Source: Arachnopeziza araneosa
Lineage: Eukaryota; Ascomycota; Leotiomycetes; Helotiales; Arachnopezizaceae
Assembly: GCA_003988855.1 (NCBI GenBank)
Contig: QYAI01000044.1
Coordinates: 1-64,000 of the forward strand
Length of the DNA stretch: 64,000 nt
Reading direction: 5' to 3'
In this document: in pieces, positions 1 through 9,394 of the stretch
Position numbering within the stretch: the first letter of the stretch is position 1
Layout: each line of letters opens with the position of its first letter
Translations under genes and position numbers: made by a program
The notes under the pieces: generated by a model
Seen by the model: only the letters and a program-made list of their open reading frames with translations
Told to the model about the DNA's origin: nothing
Database searches by the model: none

Positions 1-222
1 TTCCTTCGTAGCTAGCCTATGAACCGAATATACTCAGACTATCAACGCACTCCCATATGCCTCTTGACTAGCCATATTCGTGTTCGTGCCGTTACAGTAA
101 GGCTGAATATATACCTGCGTTCAACTATTTTTACTCTCTAGTAAGCTCTTTTTTATATGTTGTTGAATATCTACTTAATTACTAAAACACCGTTCTAACC
201 TCTTCTTTTTGACTTCTAGCTT

Positions 223-312
223 GAATATACCTTCGAAACCTATCATATTACCGGCGAAAACGTATACAATATAGATAAGAAGAAGTTTTTACTTGGGATT
301 GCTCATAAGACT
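223..312 (+). pseudogene. Fragment of pogo-type DDE transposase (catalytic-domain piece)
   Basis: A short open stretch on the plus strand encodes YNIDKKKFLLGI at 265-300. It resembles the N-M-D-E-K-G-F-L-G block that holds the first catalytic Asp in fungal pogo/Tc1-type transposases; here the candidate Asp is codon 274-276. The flanking sequence from 1 to 220 is A+T-rich and full of stops, and I cannot follow the protein further. The helix-turn-helix part of the same kind of transposase lies next to it on the opposite strand, so the element is broken and rearranged. Family assignment comes from pattern recognition of a short motif only. Confidence 0.5.
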
Positions 313-318
313 ATATTG

Positions 319-572
319 TTAGTAGGTAGAAGCTTTCGCTCTGTCAATCGATTTATCTGCTTTATAAGCACTTCTTCTTGGTGTTTATTCAAACACTAGC
401 AAGACTGCTCCAAAAATACTCTTCTTGATCGTGCCAAGCCTTGATGGCGTCGAGAGAGAGTTGTGCGAACTAGCTGGTACTTAGCTGCAATTTGAGTATA
501 GTTAGGACTTCTCGGATCAGTTGACGCATCACATTCAGCTAGAGCAAGCTCGATTTGATGATTTTCGGCTAT
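319..572 (-). pseudogene. Fragment of pogo-type transposase (psq-type helix-turn-helix)
   Basis: Minus-strand reading from about 572 gives ENHQIELALAECD, then PNYTQIAAKYQLVRTTLSRR. This is the psq-type helix-turn-helix that starts many fungal pogo-like transposases. An in-frame TAG (396-398) interrupts it, after which the same frame continues with QEEVLIKQINRLTERKLLP, also typical of the family, until about 319. The stop is consistent with CAG to TAG. The frame is open upstream to 722 but that part shows no recognisable domain. The rest of the transposase is missing from this strand; a catalytic-domain piece lies next to it in the opposite orientation. Confidence 0.65.
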
Positions 573-752
573 TTTATTGCTGGTTGAATAGAGAGGTGAG
601 GGGTAAAAATCTGGTGTTTTCAGGTGTGCGCGTGCTATGGCAGGGAACACGAGTAAGCTCGCCGCTTCTGCCGGCTCAGTCTCGTCATTTATATTCGAAC
701 GCGCCTGCCATCTGCAACACACTACACGCTACACGCTATCCAAATCTTCACC

Positions 753-1949
753 ATGTCGTCTTCTTCTGCTCACTCCACCTCCGGCTCCTCCTCACACTCC
801 TCACTCGAAAACAACACCAACATCAACATCAAAGAGCACAAAGATACTCTCTCATATCCTAAAGACATCCTCTCGCAGCCCGAAGACGCTCTCCCACTAC
901 ACGAAACCACTCTGCCATTGCACGAAGACACTCTCCCACACCTCGCAGATACCCTCTCGCAGCCCGAAAACTACACCATGATAAATAGCGACCGTTCCGA
1001 ATATCGCAATGTTCATATCTTCAACGCGAACGATCGAAATACTACAATTGGCGGTCTGATTCTCACAGTGAAGAACGATGATACAAACTGTGTTACAAAT
1101 GTTAATTTCTATGCTATGGTAGAAATTATTACTATTCCTACAAGCGACTTTACTCTACGAAATAAAAGCAATGTTATGATAGAGAAGGACAACTCTCTAC
1201 TACAACCTGGGAATTACTATATTCATGCTTCTAGTAAGTTCCTTAGCTTTTTTATAAATAAACAAGTAACTAAATCAAAAGCAGAACTCTTTAACATTAG
1301 TAACGAACTAGTGCTAAGCCGGGCACTTTCTCTACAAACTAGAAATCGTGTCAAAGCCTTCTGCGATAGTGTTCGTTTACGGGATCGACGATGTGTTATA
1401 ACAGGAGAAGAGTATTTCGATAATAATAATTGGCGAGGTTTTGATGCTGCGCATATTTTTCCACTAGCTTACGAAGAGTACTGGGCTGAGCACAATTATA
1501 GCCGTTGGATCTCGACTTCTTCAGATAGAGAACAAATCAAAGGAGGAACGATTAATTCCGTACAGAATAGGCTATTGCTTGATAGCAGTATACACTGCCT
1601 ATTCGACTTTTATGATTTCTCGATTAATCCAGATGTATGTAAATATTCTTCATGCTTTTCTATATGCTAATTATTTCAGGATAATTACAAGATCGTATGC
1701 TTTTAACGAGATAGGAAGAGCATTGCTAGAAAACATCTTGACCGAAGACTTCTCGATAGTCCCCAAAGACCAGCCGATCAGCTTCTTCGTTGGCACTTTC
1801 GGCAGGCGGTTTTGACAAACATGAAGGGTGCTGGAGAGCCTGTATTCGAGCATGATTTCCCACCTGGCTCTGATATAATGGGTCAATTTGAGCTGTTTAG
1901 TCGTCTGGCTGCTCAATTTGATTTGACTGAATACAATAAGCGACCATAA
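753..1949 (+). pseudogene. HNH endonuclease-domain protein, one in-frame stop, 3' end cut by a transposon
   Basis: The start is ATG at 753. Residues about 30-75 are a low-complexity stretch of degenerate repeats around (D/E)TLP/LSQPE. The C-terminal half has a fungal HNH_2-type nuclease domain: RDRRCVITGE near residue 210, GFDAAHIFPL with the central His, and INSVQNRLLLDSSIHCLFD. A 45-nt GT-AG intron (1635-1679) follows NPD. After splicing the frame reads DNYKIVCF, hits TAA at 1704-1706, then continues in frame with RPADQLLRWHFRQAVL and MKGAGEPVFEHDFPPGSDI, the usual family C-terminus. CAA to TAA would explain the stop. The terminal stop (1947-1949) lies on the TA target site of the Tc1 element; codons 3277-3292 after the element would complete the original end. 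Its function is unknown; such genes are often expanded in filamentous fungi. Confidence 0.75.
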
Positions 1950-1963
1950 AGAAAAGCCCGAGC
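1949..1963 (+). repeat. Left terminal inverted repeat of the Tc1/mariner element
   Basis: The sequence AAGAAAAGCCCGAGC lies directly after the TA at 1947-1948. It is the exact reverse complement of 3260-3274. Confidence 0.92.
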
Positions 1964-2025
1964 GCGAATTTACGCGAATTTTCGTGTTTCGTCCTCCTCC
2001 CTCTTCTTGAATCAGCACTGCAATT

Positions 2026-3102
2026 ATGCCGCCACAACGCACTCCTTTACGCACTATTAATAGCAATAATGTACGAGGTAAAGACCTTACACCGTATATG
2101 CGTGAGAAGATTGTAGGCATGGCTGATAATGGTGCATCTCCTGCTGCAATCCAAGTCTAGTACGGAGTCTCTCGAGGGGCTGTAAGAGGCTCTATTGCTA
2201 GAGACGCTGCAAGACCAGACGGAGAGTCAGCACCTCGCCCTGGCTGCCCGGCTACCTATACCGAACGAGACGAAAGAATGATGCTTCGGAATCTACGATT
2301 ATACCCTAAATCTTCATTTAACGAGCGCCGAAAGGCATGTAGCCTAGAAATGAGCAACTCTACTATTAAACGACTTGCAAAGAAGCATGGCTTGCACCAT
2401 TAGCGCGCAAAGAAACGACCGGAACTTACAGAGGTTCATGCTGCCGAGAGGCTTCTTTGGTGCAAGTGTCGGGCTCATTGGGGTGTAGACGAATGGAAAA
2501 TCTATATGTGAAGTGACGAGTGTTCTGCAGAACGAGGGCGGGGTAAATTGATCGAATGGGTGTTTGGACTACGAGAAGACAAATGGAAGCCGTCGCATGT
2601 TACAACATACAAAAAAGAGAAGGACTTGCGTGTTATAGTCTGGGCAGCGTTCTAAGGCTTTGGAAATAGAACGCCGTTATATATAATAGACAGAGACTTC
2701 GAGTCTAAGAAGGAGGGGTTCTCGGCTAACTCGTACATCGAAGTTTTAGATGCAAACGTGCAGTACATGAACGACGACTTGATTTTCATGCAAGACAATG
2801 CTTCTATACACACTGCGCAAAAAGTAAAGGATTGGTTTAAAGAACAGGGCGTACGAAGTACAGATTAGCTTCCGTATAGTCCAGATCTAAATCCTATTGA
2901 AAACTTATGGCATGCGAGGAAGTGCTTGGCCTTGAAGATGTTTCCGGAGGTTATGAGCACTGGAGGGAATACAGAGGAGGATATACAGAAGGTAGGACAA
3001 TGCTTGAAGGCAGCATGGGAGGCTTTGCCGGACGATTTATTTGAGAAGTTAATTAGGAGTATGAAAGCAAGGATAGATATGCGTATTAAGGCAGACAAGT
3101 AG
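2026..3102 (+). pseudogene. Tc1/mariner DD34E transposase with five in-frame stops
   Basis: A single frame of 358 codons starts at ATG 2026. Stops fall at 2158 (TAG), 2401 (TAG), 2509 (TGA), 2653 (TAA) and 2866 (TAG). I saw no frameshift. The N-terminal part has a helix-turn-helix region (PAAIQ, then YGVSRGAVRG). The catalytic triad is visible: Asp in SDECS (just after the TGA), Asp in FMQDNASIHTAQ, and Glu in YSPDLNPIENLWH, with 34 codons between the second and third, hence DD34E. Most of the stops fall where TGG or CAG would be expected and need a single C:G to T:A change, which fits RIP. The product cannot be made, so the copy is dead. Confidence 0.92.
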
Positions 3103-3259
3103 CATACTAAGTACTAGAGACTAGATTTTTCTCTAGAGAGTTCGTGACATATAGACTATATAGATATAAAGCTTTTTATGTATTTATATCGTATTTATAA
3201 TAGGTTTTAATATACAGAGAATATTAATTGCAATAAGGAAAATCTAAGTTAAAATTATG

Positions 3260-3274
3260 GCTCGGGCTTTTCTT
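3260..3274 (-). repeat. Right terminal inverted repeat of the Tc1/mariner element
   Basis: The sequence GCTCGGGCTTTTCTT is the exact inverted copy of 1949-1963 and is followed by TA at 3275-3276. Confidence 0.92.
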
Positions 3275-3292
3275 TATGATCGTTTATTGTAG

Positions 3293-3573
3293 AAGCAGTA
3301 TAATAGACGTATATTTAATTCGAGGATGTCGTTCTAACTTCTTGTATAATAAGGCAATCCATATTCATTTCTACCTTATATAAAAACATACCTTACAACT
3401 ATAGCCGGATCAAAGAAAGTCAAAATAAGCATCTAGAGAGCCAAAACAGAACCCTTACTTGGATGCTCAGGCTGACTCAGGCTATGCTCAGGCCACCCCC
3501 AGCTCAGGTAAAAACGGCCGCTGCTCACGTCTTAAGACTAAAACGGAACCAGCGAAAAAAAGTTGAGTCTGGC
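3293..3573. other. A+T-rich spacer with short CTCAGG repeats
   Basis: There is no gene. The stretch is A+T-rich up to about 3440. It then holds four short copies of CTCAGG or GCTCAGGC between about 3460 and 3510. This could be the end of another mobile element, but I see no inverted repeat or target duplication to support that. Confidence 0.4.
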
Positions 3574-4758
3574 TTATCTGGTAGTTCTGGGAAGACCAAC
3601 CGGACACGTCTCCCACGCTGTTAGCTCTCTGCACTCCCAGAACAACTGATCACTGAAATGGATCGTTCGTGGACTCAATAACCGCTCTAGGAGGACCCAA
3701 CCGCGGCGGTTTATAGCAGCTTTCATAAAGCCGTCATGTTTAACTTGCCCGCGGATACAGGTGAGTATAACCTGCTTGCCATTACCCGTGTCGGGAATAG
3801 CCAGAGGTGCGGCTACGAATGGGTCCCTCTCAACATAGAAGCCATCACCACCATTGCCAGCGGCTGTGGCTGCAAGATTCAGTATAGAGTTACTGTAAAC
3901 GTCCTGCATAGTCGCTGATTAAATTCGCCAGTCATGCGGACAATCTTGAATTATGCACAGGCTATCGATCCAAAGATACTGAATACCGAACCTTTGAGTA
4001 GCTTTGACTGCATCCTTGAACGTCTGCGAAAGATCCTCCCAGGGAATACTCTCTTTGAATCGCTCTATATTATCCTTTAAAAGCCTCAATATATTCATGT
4101 TGCGCCAGGAGTGCGTAAGTGAGATATACGGTGGTAAAGTGATTTTAGTTACAATTTCGTCTGACAACACGAGGCGAATTTTTTGGGATGAACCAAGTCC
4201 CACATCAATCAACCGGGCTGGTATCTCAAAGTTTATCGGGCCTTGGCGGCACTTTTCATGTAAATTTATACAATCTCGATAAGACCTCTCAAGGAAGCTC
4301 CAGGACAGATCGGAGCCAGTATGCCTAGACATCGATGGGTTTTTGACCCATTCAGGGACCCTACAATTCCAGAATAAGCTCATAACAGGACAGTCTGAGA
4401 GATAACACTTCTTCCTCTCTACCTTGGATAGTTGGAATCTTTTATTAGCTACATCGACATGGGTAGATTTTGATGTAGATTGATACAACGTCGCCGCAAA
4501 TAAAATATTGCCTTCCTCGTGCAGGAGCTCAGCTTGACTGGGAGACAAGGATTCAACGACTGTTCTACAGATTGAACACAATAATCTAGCAGATTCGAGC
4601 AAGTCATTTTCAGCGTGTTTCTCTTTAAGCAGAGCAAGTTCAGCACGAGGATTCTCCAGTATACATCTCCAACCATTTTGTATGATGGCAAAAAACCCGG
4701 TGCATTTCAGGCAGAAGGACGGCTTCATAACCTCGTTCGTGGGATTGGTATCGTCCAT
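3574..4758 (-). pseudogene. HET-domain (heterokaryon incompatibility) protein, truncated, with one in-frame stop
   Basis: The first ATG in frame is at 4758. The HET domain is clear: PPYISLTHSW, then IPWEDLSQTFKDAVKATQ, GIQYLWIDSLCIIQD, then VYSNSILNLAATAA and RGWVLLERLLSPRTIHFSDQ. A TAA at 3919-3921 falls between HDWRI and SATMQDVYSN, in the same frame and in the middle of the domain; CAA to TAA would create it, and no GT-AG intron can remove it. The frame ends at 3574, right after the RGW block. The several hundred residues that normally follow in HET proteins are absent, so the 3' end is lost as well. HET proteins trigger cell death on fusion of unlike hyphae; this copy should be inactive. 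Confidence 0.82.
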
Positions 4759-5473
4759 GACAAACGAGAGAAGAGCCACTCCCAAGGTCAAAGGCAGAGG
4801 ATTCTATAAGCTTCAGTAGACAGTGCGAAAGAATACGTTTCATAAAATACCTGTCGGATATCCGGAACGACAAATGTTGAAGGTAGTCAACCTCGGGATG
4901 CGAGGAAATGATTTGAGAACGCCTCTCACCGTCATCTTCGATTTTAATGCAAGGCTTCGTGTTAAGCGCTCGGCTGGACATGCATCACACCGAATTCGCC
5001 AATGGGCACCGCGTAGCCGCAAGTCTCGAGCTTTGCAGCCAGTCACTAAGCGAGCCAATAATGTGTTGAACAAGAACCAAATGCAAAGAATCGGGCTGTA
5101 CTGGATGAGAGTACGACATGTTACAAGAATCTTGGCGAGAAACTGTTCTATCGTCGTGCTGCTACGCAAAGTTAATGGAGAGAAGGGGAGATCAGACTCG
5201 CTTGAGACCTCTCTCAAGAACACGATCAAGACCTTACGAAGGGAAAAGTAGTGACTCACAAACGTTCAAGAGATAAGACTAGCATTGAGAAGTAGTTCCA
5301 ACACTAGATCACAACCAAATTAAGAATACAAACTTTTCATCCTCAGTCAAACTTCACTCAGAACGCCACGCCTCATACACCACCCCAGCGATATCCCATT
5401 GCGTCCTATGCTCCTCTCTCATATCTCAACTATGTTTCTTTTCATACTTATTTCCTCTTGTATTCCTCTTTTA
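4759..5473. other. Spacer without a supported gene
   Basis: Reading frames of 139-142 codons exist on both strands (about 4823-5259). The minus-strand one lacks an ATG at its 5' end, and neither matches a family I know. The upstream part of the truncated HET gene could have an extra exon here, but no convincing splice sites were found. Confidence 0.4.
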
Positions 5474-6031
5474 TCATGCCGTCCACAAGCACCTTCCTCC
5501 TTCCTCCTCTCTCCTCAACACCCTCTTCCTCCCCTCCCTAAACCCCGCATCCCACCCCTCGTTATGGATTTGCAGTAGATGAACAGGATCAGTGAAACCA
5601 CCCATTTCTTTCCTTACGATTTCTTCGTAGATTTTGCATTTCTCACACGCTGTAACCCTGCCACTGTCTACTTTCTCTCGCTCATCCTCCTCCAATTTGC
5701 CGCTTTTCTCTTCAAGATATTCTGGTTGTTCGGTTTGAGCCGAGAGTGGAGTATGAGGAGAGTGGATATTGAGAAGGCCGGAAGATGCAGAGCCAGAGAG
5801 GTGAGATACGAGACGTGGCCGAGACGGTAGTTCAAACTGACACTGTTACCCAAATGGGGACTCGCTCACAAAAGGTCGTAAAACAAGAGGCGGTGTGATT
5901 GAGATGTCCCGGTTCAGGAGCGGTTTCTGTAAAACTGTCTGAGCAGCGATTGGGCGGCCGCGGAATGCGAGCGAGAACGGAATCTGGAGATTGTTGGTTT
6001 GTGATTCTTGGAGCTCATTGTTGGGCGACAT
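5474..6031 (-). pseudogene. Unrecognised protein of about 185 codons with one in-frame stop (or one unusually short intron)
   Basis: From ATG at 6031 the frame reads MSPNNELQESQTNN and so on to ESPFG, meets TAA at 5846-5848, then continues in the same frame as QCQFELPSRPRL to the end at 5474. The C-terminal part looks protein-like: a charged stretch (EEKSGKLEEDEREK), TACEKCKIYEEI with a CxxC pair, and GWDAGFREGRKRV. I do not recognise the family. The break can be read in two ways: a CAA to TAA nonsense change, or a 33-nt GT-AG segment (GTGAGC to GTCAG), which is shorter than normal fungal introns. The gene sits between two HET-domain genes on the same strand. Confidence 0.5.
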
Positions 6032-6408
6032 TGTGGTCAATGCTAACTAGGATAGATAAGATTAGCTGCAGAGAGGAAGTTGTCTTGTAAGGAGATGGCG
6101 GCTGGAATGATTATTTGGTTCAAGAATGGAGCAGAGATTTGTCCAAGAAAATACCTTGGTGCTCGACTGCGAATGGCTAGCGTGAATCACAATGAAGATT
6201 CATCCTCGCCGTAACGCAAATGATTGTACTTGAGCTTTCGCCTCGAGTCTCTTGCGGCTATATTTAACTATCCAGCACTGTGTGAAATAAATCATTCTCT
6301 CTGTGATCCTAGTACTTGCATGCTCCATAGGTAAAAGCTCTCTGACACTATGATGAGCTACTATCCTTCTTAGATTAGATCTGTCCTGTTCATATTTCGC
6401 CCTCCCAT
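6032..6408. other. Spacer between the unrecognised gene and the second HET gene
   Basis: No gene is supported. It would contain the 3' end of the HET gene (6409 side) and the promoter of the small gene. Confidence 0.5.
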
Positions 6409-8895
6409 TTAAATAATGGTAACAACTTCCTCCTTCAGACTCTCCTTCCAAACTTTACCAAACTCTGTCGCCCTCGCGTTCGTTGAGCTTGACCCTAGGT
6501 TGCTAGAAAGCAAGTGTATCGCATTACTCAATCCGAGATCCTCCTCCAGCGCTACCATATAAAAGCCTACTCGTCGAAAAACGTTTTCCCTCCCATTGGA
6601 ATCTGCAGGCACGAGAATCAACCCCCTCGACTCTTTCGCAACATTCTGAAGTCCTCCCTGTCTTCCCCAACTCAATTCCAAGAATCTCACACTAGGTGGC
6701 ATTAGAAGTATGAGTTTGCCATCTTCAGTCTCGAATGAGCACAGGGGGTTTGTTAAGCCCCCGTCAAGGAAGATTGTGTTCTCGAAGACAAAACGTGTAG
6801 AATCTGGCCCAGGGAACCCGAAATAAGGGAGCAATCGCTCAGATGGTAAAGTGCTGATGGGTGCTCGCATTGTGATACTTCCCTCCACGATCAAGCGAAT
6901 ATCGGGGTATGAACCTTCGCTCTCGTTGCGTGTAACCGCTGCGCTCTCGATGACGACGTTGGTATTCTCACCTGGAGCGAATGCGACAGGCCCGTCAGTT
7001 TTGATCCAGGACCAGGAGGGACAGGTACGCTTGGTATTCCAGAGGAAATTGTTCGATCCGCGACCTCTGCCGTCTTGGTACCATGAAAGGTCTTGTACGA
7101 GACGATGTCGCCATAGTCCAGCAAGGTACTCATCGCCCGTCTGCCATCTTAGTTCCTGTACAATGCCTTCAAGAGCTGCGAGCTTATCCTCCGAGTAAGT
7201 CAGAGTCCGTTTTGATGCGTCCTGTACGATCTCTCTCCAGTGGGCTCCAAAAAGTAAGTCTATGAATTTACCGGTGATTTTACTCCCATTGTCATTAGAT
7301 ATGATCTCTCTTTCTTGATTAATGTGATATGAGCTTCTAGTATCCCAGCCATGGATGGATGCTGGGATTCCTCCATCAACCTGGATTCCGGTAAAGCACT
7401 TCCAGGATAGTTGACCAGAGCCGTAGATTAGCATTCGAGGCGACAACCAAGATTCCTGTAGTGTCCAACCGCGTTTGCTGATTGGTTCGTCTTTGATATT
7501 GCTTGCTGTCAGCAGGTTTCTTCCGTCACTGTCAGGGAGAGGATAAGCTGCCAGCCAGACCGTTGAGGGTGTATGGTACCATGCATCAGAGCGATCCCAG
7601 CGACTATTCGCGAAAGTGGTTTCGAGCCCCAAGCTCGCTGCGAGATTTGAGCGGTCGTCATTTATATGATACTTATCGATCATCTCATTTAAAGCAACTG
7701 GATCCCTGGGTGTTAGTATCTCGAGCTTGAAAGATGTTTTGAGCAGATCCACAGTTGTCATATGTGCTTCTAAGAAGCCTTCTTCACAGCTTGTCGCCTT
7801 CGCTGCGGAGATGGTCACATATGCATTCTTGTACGTACTACACATACGTCTGATTTCTTCGGCCTTATCTTCTTGCGAGTCTTGGATGATGCATAAGCTG
7901 TCTACCCACAAATACCTTAACCCTAGCTTGTAAGTACAGCAGATGGCATCCGTAATGGTCTTTGGTAACTTATTGGCATCAATCTGTCGCATATACTCAT
8001 CGACATTGCTCTTCAGCGTCTGGCAGGTCTGTGGTCCACCCCAGACATAGCTGAGAGCTGCATAGGATTCTGTCTTGCTAGTGCTTTGGTGAAGTCGGGT
8101 AGAGAAAGTATCATCCTCATTCTTAGAAATCTCAATAACCCTGGTTGGCATCTCTGAAGCTCCAGGAGAAACTCGCTGACATTTCGCATGGCTATTCGTA
8201 CACTCTGTTAACCAAATCCTTGCTTTTGCGAATGCTTGAGGGGAACTGAAATCCAGATTCGCAGGCCGAGCTGTGATATAATATCCAATCGTCTGGTCTG
8301 TATCATTCTTGATCAGACAAATCAAATTTCACCGTCTAAGATTCGACCTGCCTTCATTGGTAAAGCATTCAAAGAGAACATGCTTCCCTTTCCGTCTTTC
8401 GCTGCCACTACCCCATACAAACTCAAAACTGAACGCAGAAATTTCATCCCTCCGACCATCCTCAACGGCCGCATCTCTCATATTCCAAACGATAAGAAGG
8501 CGTGCCTCTGATGGTTCTACCCCTGACACATTTTCCATTGCTTGCAGGTAGCCCAGACAGATATAATTGCAGAGGCCGCAGCGTCCGCCGGCCTGGCTCC
8601 ATACGAAAAGATCAACTACCTTTCCTACAACCACGAAGTTCCACATAAACATCTTTAGTATAAACCACCGATCTAAGAAGTGGCTACAGAGCCCACACCG
8701 TGTATTATCCCAGCAGCTATAACCATCAGGCGGTGCTGGGCCCATTGAAAACTCAAACTCAATTTCTTCATTCTGAGGTTGTCCCATATCTGACCATTCA
8801 AGAAATTCACTTATTTCATGCAGCGGATCCCGGGGAGCATCCTGAACTCTGTTCCTATGAAGTGCCTTCTTGGCACCTTTTAGCAGTCGCCGCAT
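6409..8895 (-). pseudogene. HET-domain protein, full length, with one in-frame TGA
   Basis: The frame opens with ATG at 8895 and runs 829 codons to 6409, interrupted only by TGA at 8329-8331. Before the stop is an N-terminal region with Cys pairs (CGLCSHF, CGLCNYI) that may bind zinc. After it comes the classical layout: YITARPANLDFSS, WLTECTNSHAKCQ, the HET core YAALSYVWGG, PKTITDAICCTYKLGLRYLWVDSLCIIQD, CSTYKNAYVTISAA, then KRGWTLQESWLSPRMLIY and the C-terminal YSEDKLAALEGI, which together indicate a complete HET protein. TGA could come from CGA by one transition. An alternative is an 87-nt in-frame GT-AG intron (GTGAAA to TTTCAG), which would delete the conserved YITARP segment and is therefore less likely. 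Confidence 0.8.
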
Positions 8896-9394
8896 ATCGT
8901 GAGGATCCTCTGATGCTCTGGAGGGATTCTCGGCTCAGTTCAGTGGCAGTATTTTCAGTTCGTGCGTGAGAGTATAACACATCAAGACATCATAATATAA
9001 TATTTAAATATCTATCAAGCCAAGATAAGCCAAAAAACACGAAACATATGTAAGTCCAAAACATTAATGTAGCAGTGTCGTTCAACTAGGAGTCTCGCTA
9101 ACTTAACTTATAATGTCTTGCCTTAGTCAGCCATCGGGGCGGAGCGGAACATCGCGAACGTACATCGTGGCGTACGCTCTTCGAGATAGATTCATTCACT
9201 GAGACACTCCCATGATGCGCTTCGAGCTCAGATTATGATCACGACTCCCACTTCTTGAAGAGGCCGCCGTTTCCGTCTCACTCACCCTTGCGAAACACAT
9301 CTGAAGACTCGGGTTAATTTCCCGAGACATCCGCATCACCATGAACTGAACAGCACCGTCATCGCCACGTCGCTGCTTTCCACCCATCTCAGAG
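8896..9394. other. Divergent spacer between the HET gene and the Vps62-like gene
   Basis: It is A+T-rich near 8985-9060 and otherwise unremarkable. It should hold both promoters. No gene or RNA was recognised. It marks the boundary between the decayed island and the intact housekeeping region. Confidence 0.5.

Larger units (their letters stand above)
1949..3274 (+). mobile_element. Tc1/mariner-type DNA transposon, 1,326 bp, inactive
   Basis: The element is bounded by a perfect 15-bp terminal inverted repeat, with weaker similarity further in. It is flanked on both sides by TA (1947-1948 and 3275-3276), the target-site duplication of the Tc1/mariner superfamily. It carries one DD34E transposase reading frame (2026-3102) interrupted by five stops. 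It lies inside the 3' end of the HNH-domain gene, four codons before that gene's inferred original stop. Length and structure suit a full-length Tc1-type element inactivated by point mutation rather than deletion. Confidence 0.9.

Noticed and set aside
4823..5259. Overlapping 139-142 codon frames near the truncated HET gene
   Set aside because: No ATG on the minus strand, no motif on either strand and no splice link to the HET frame.
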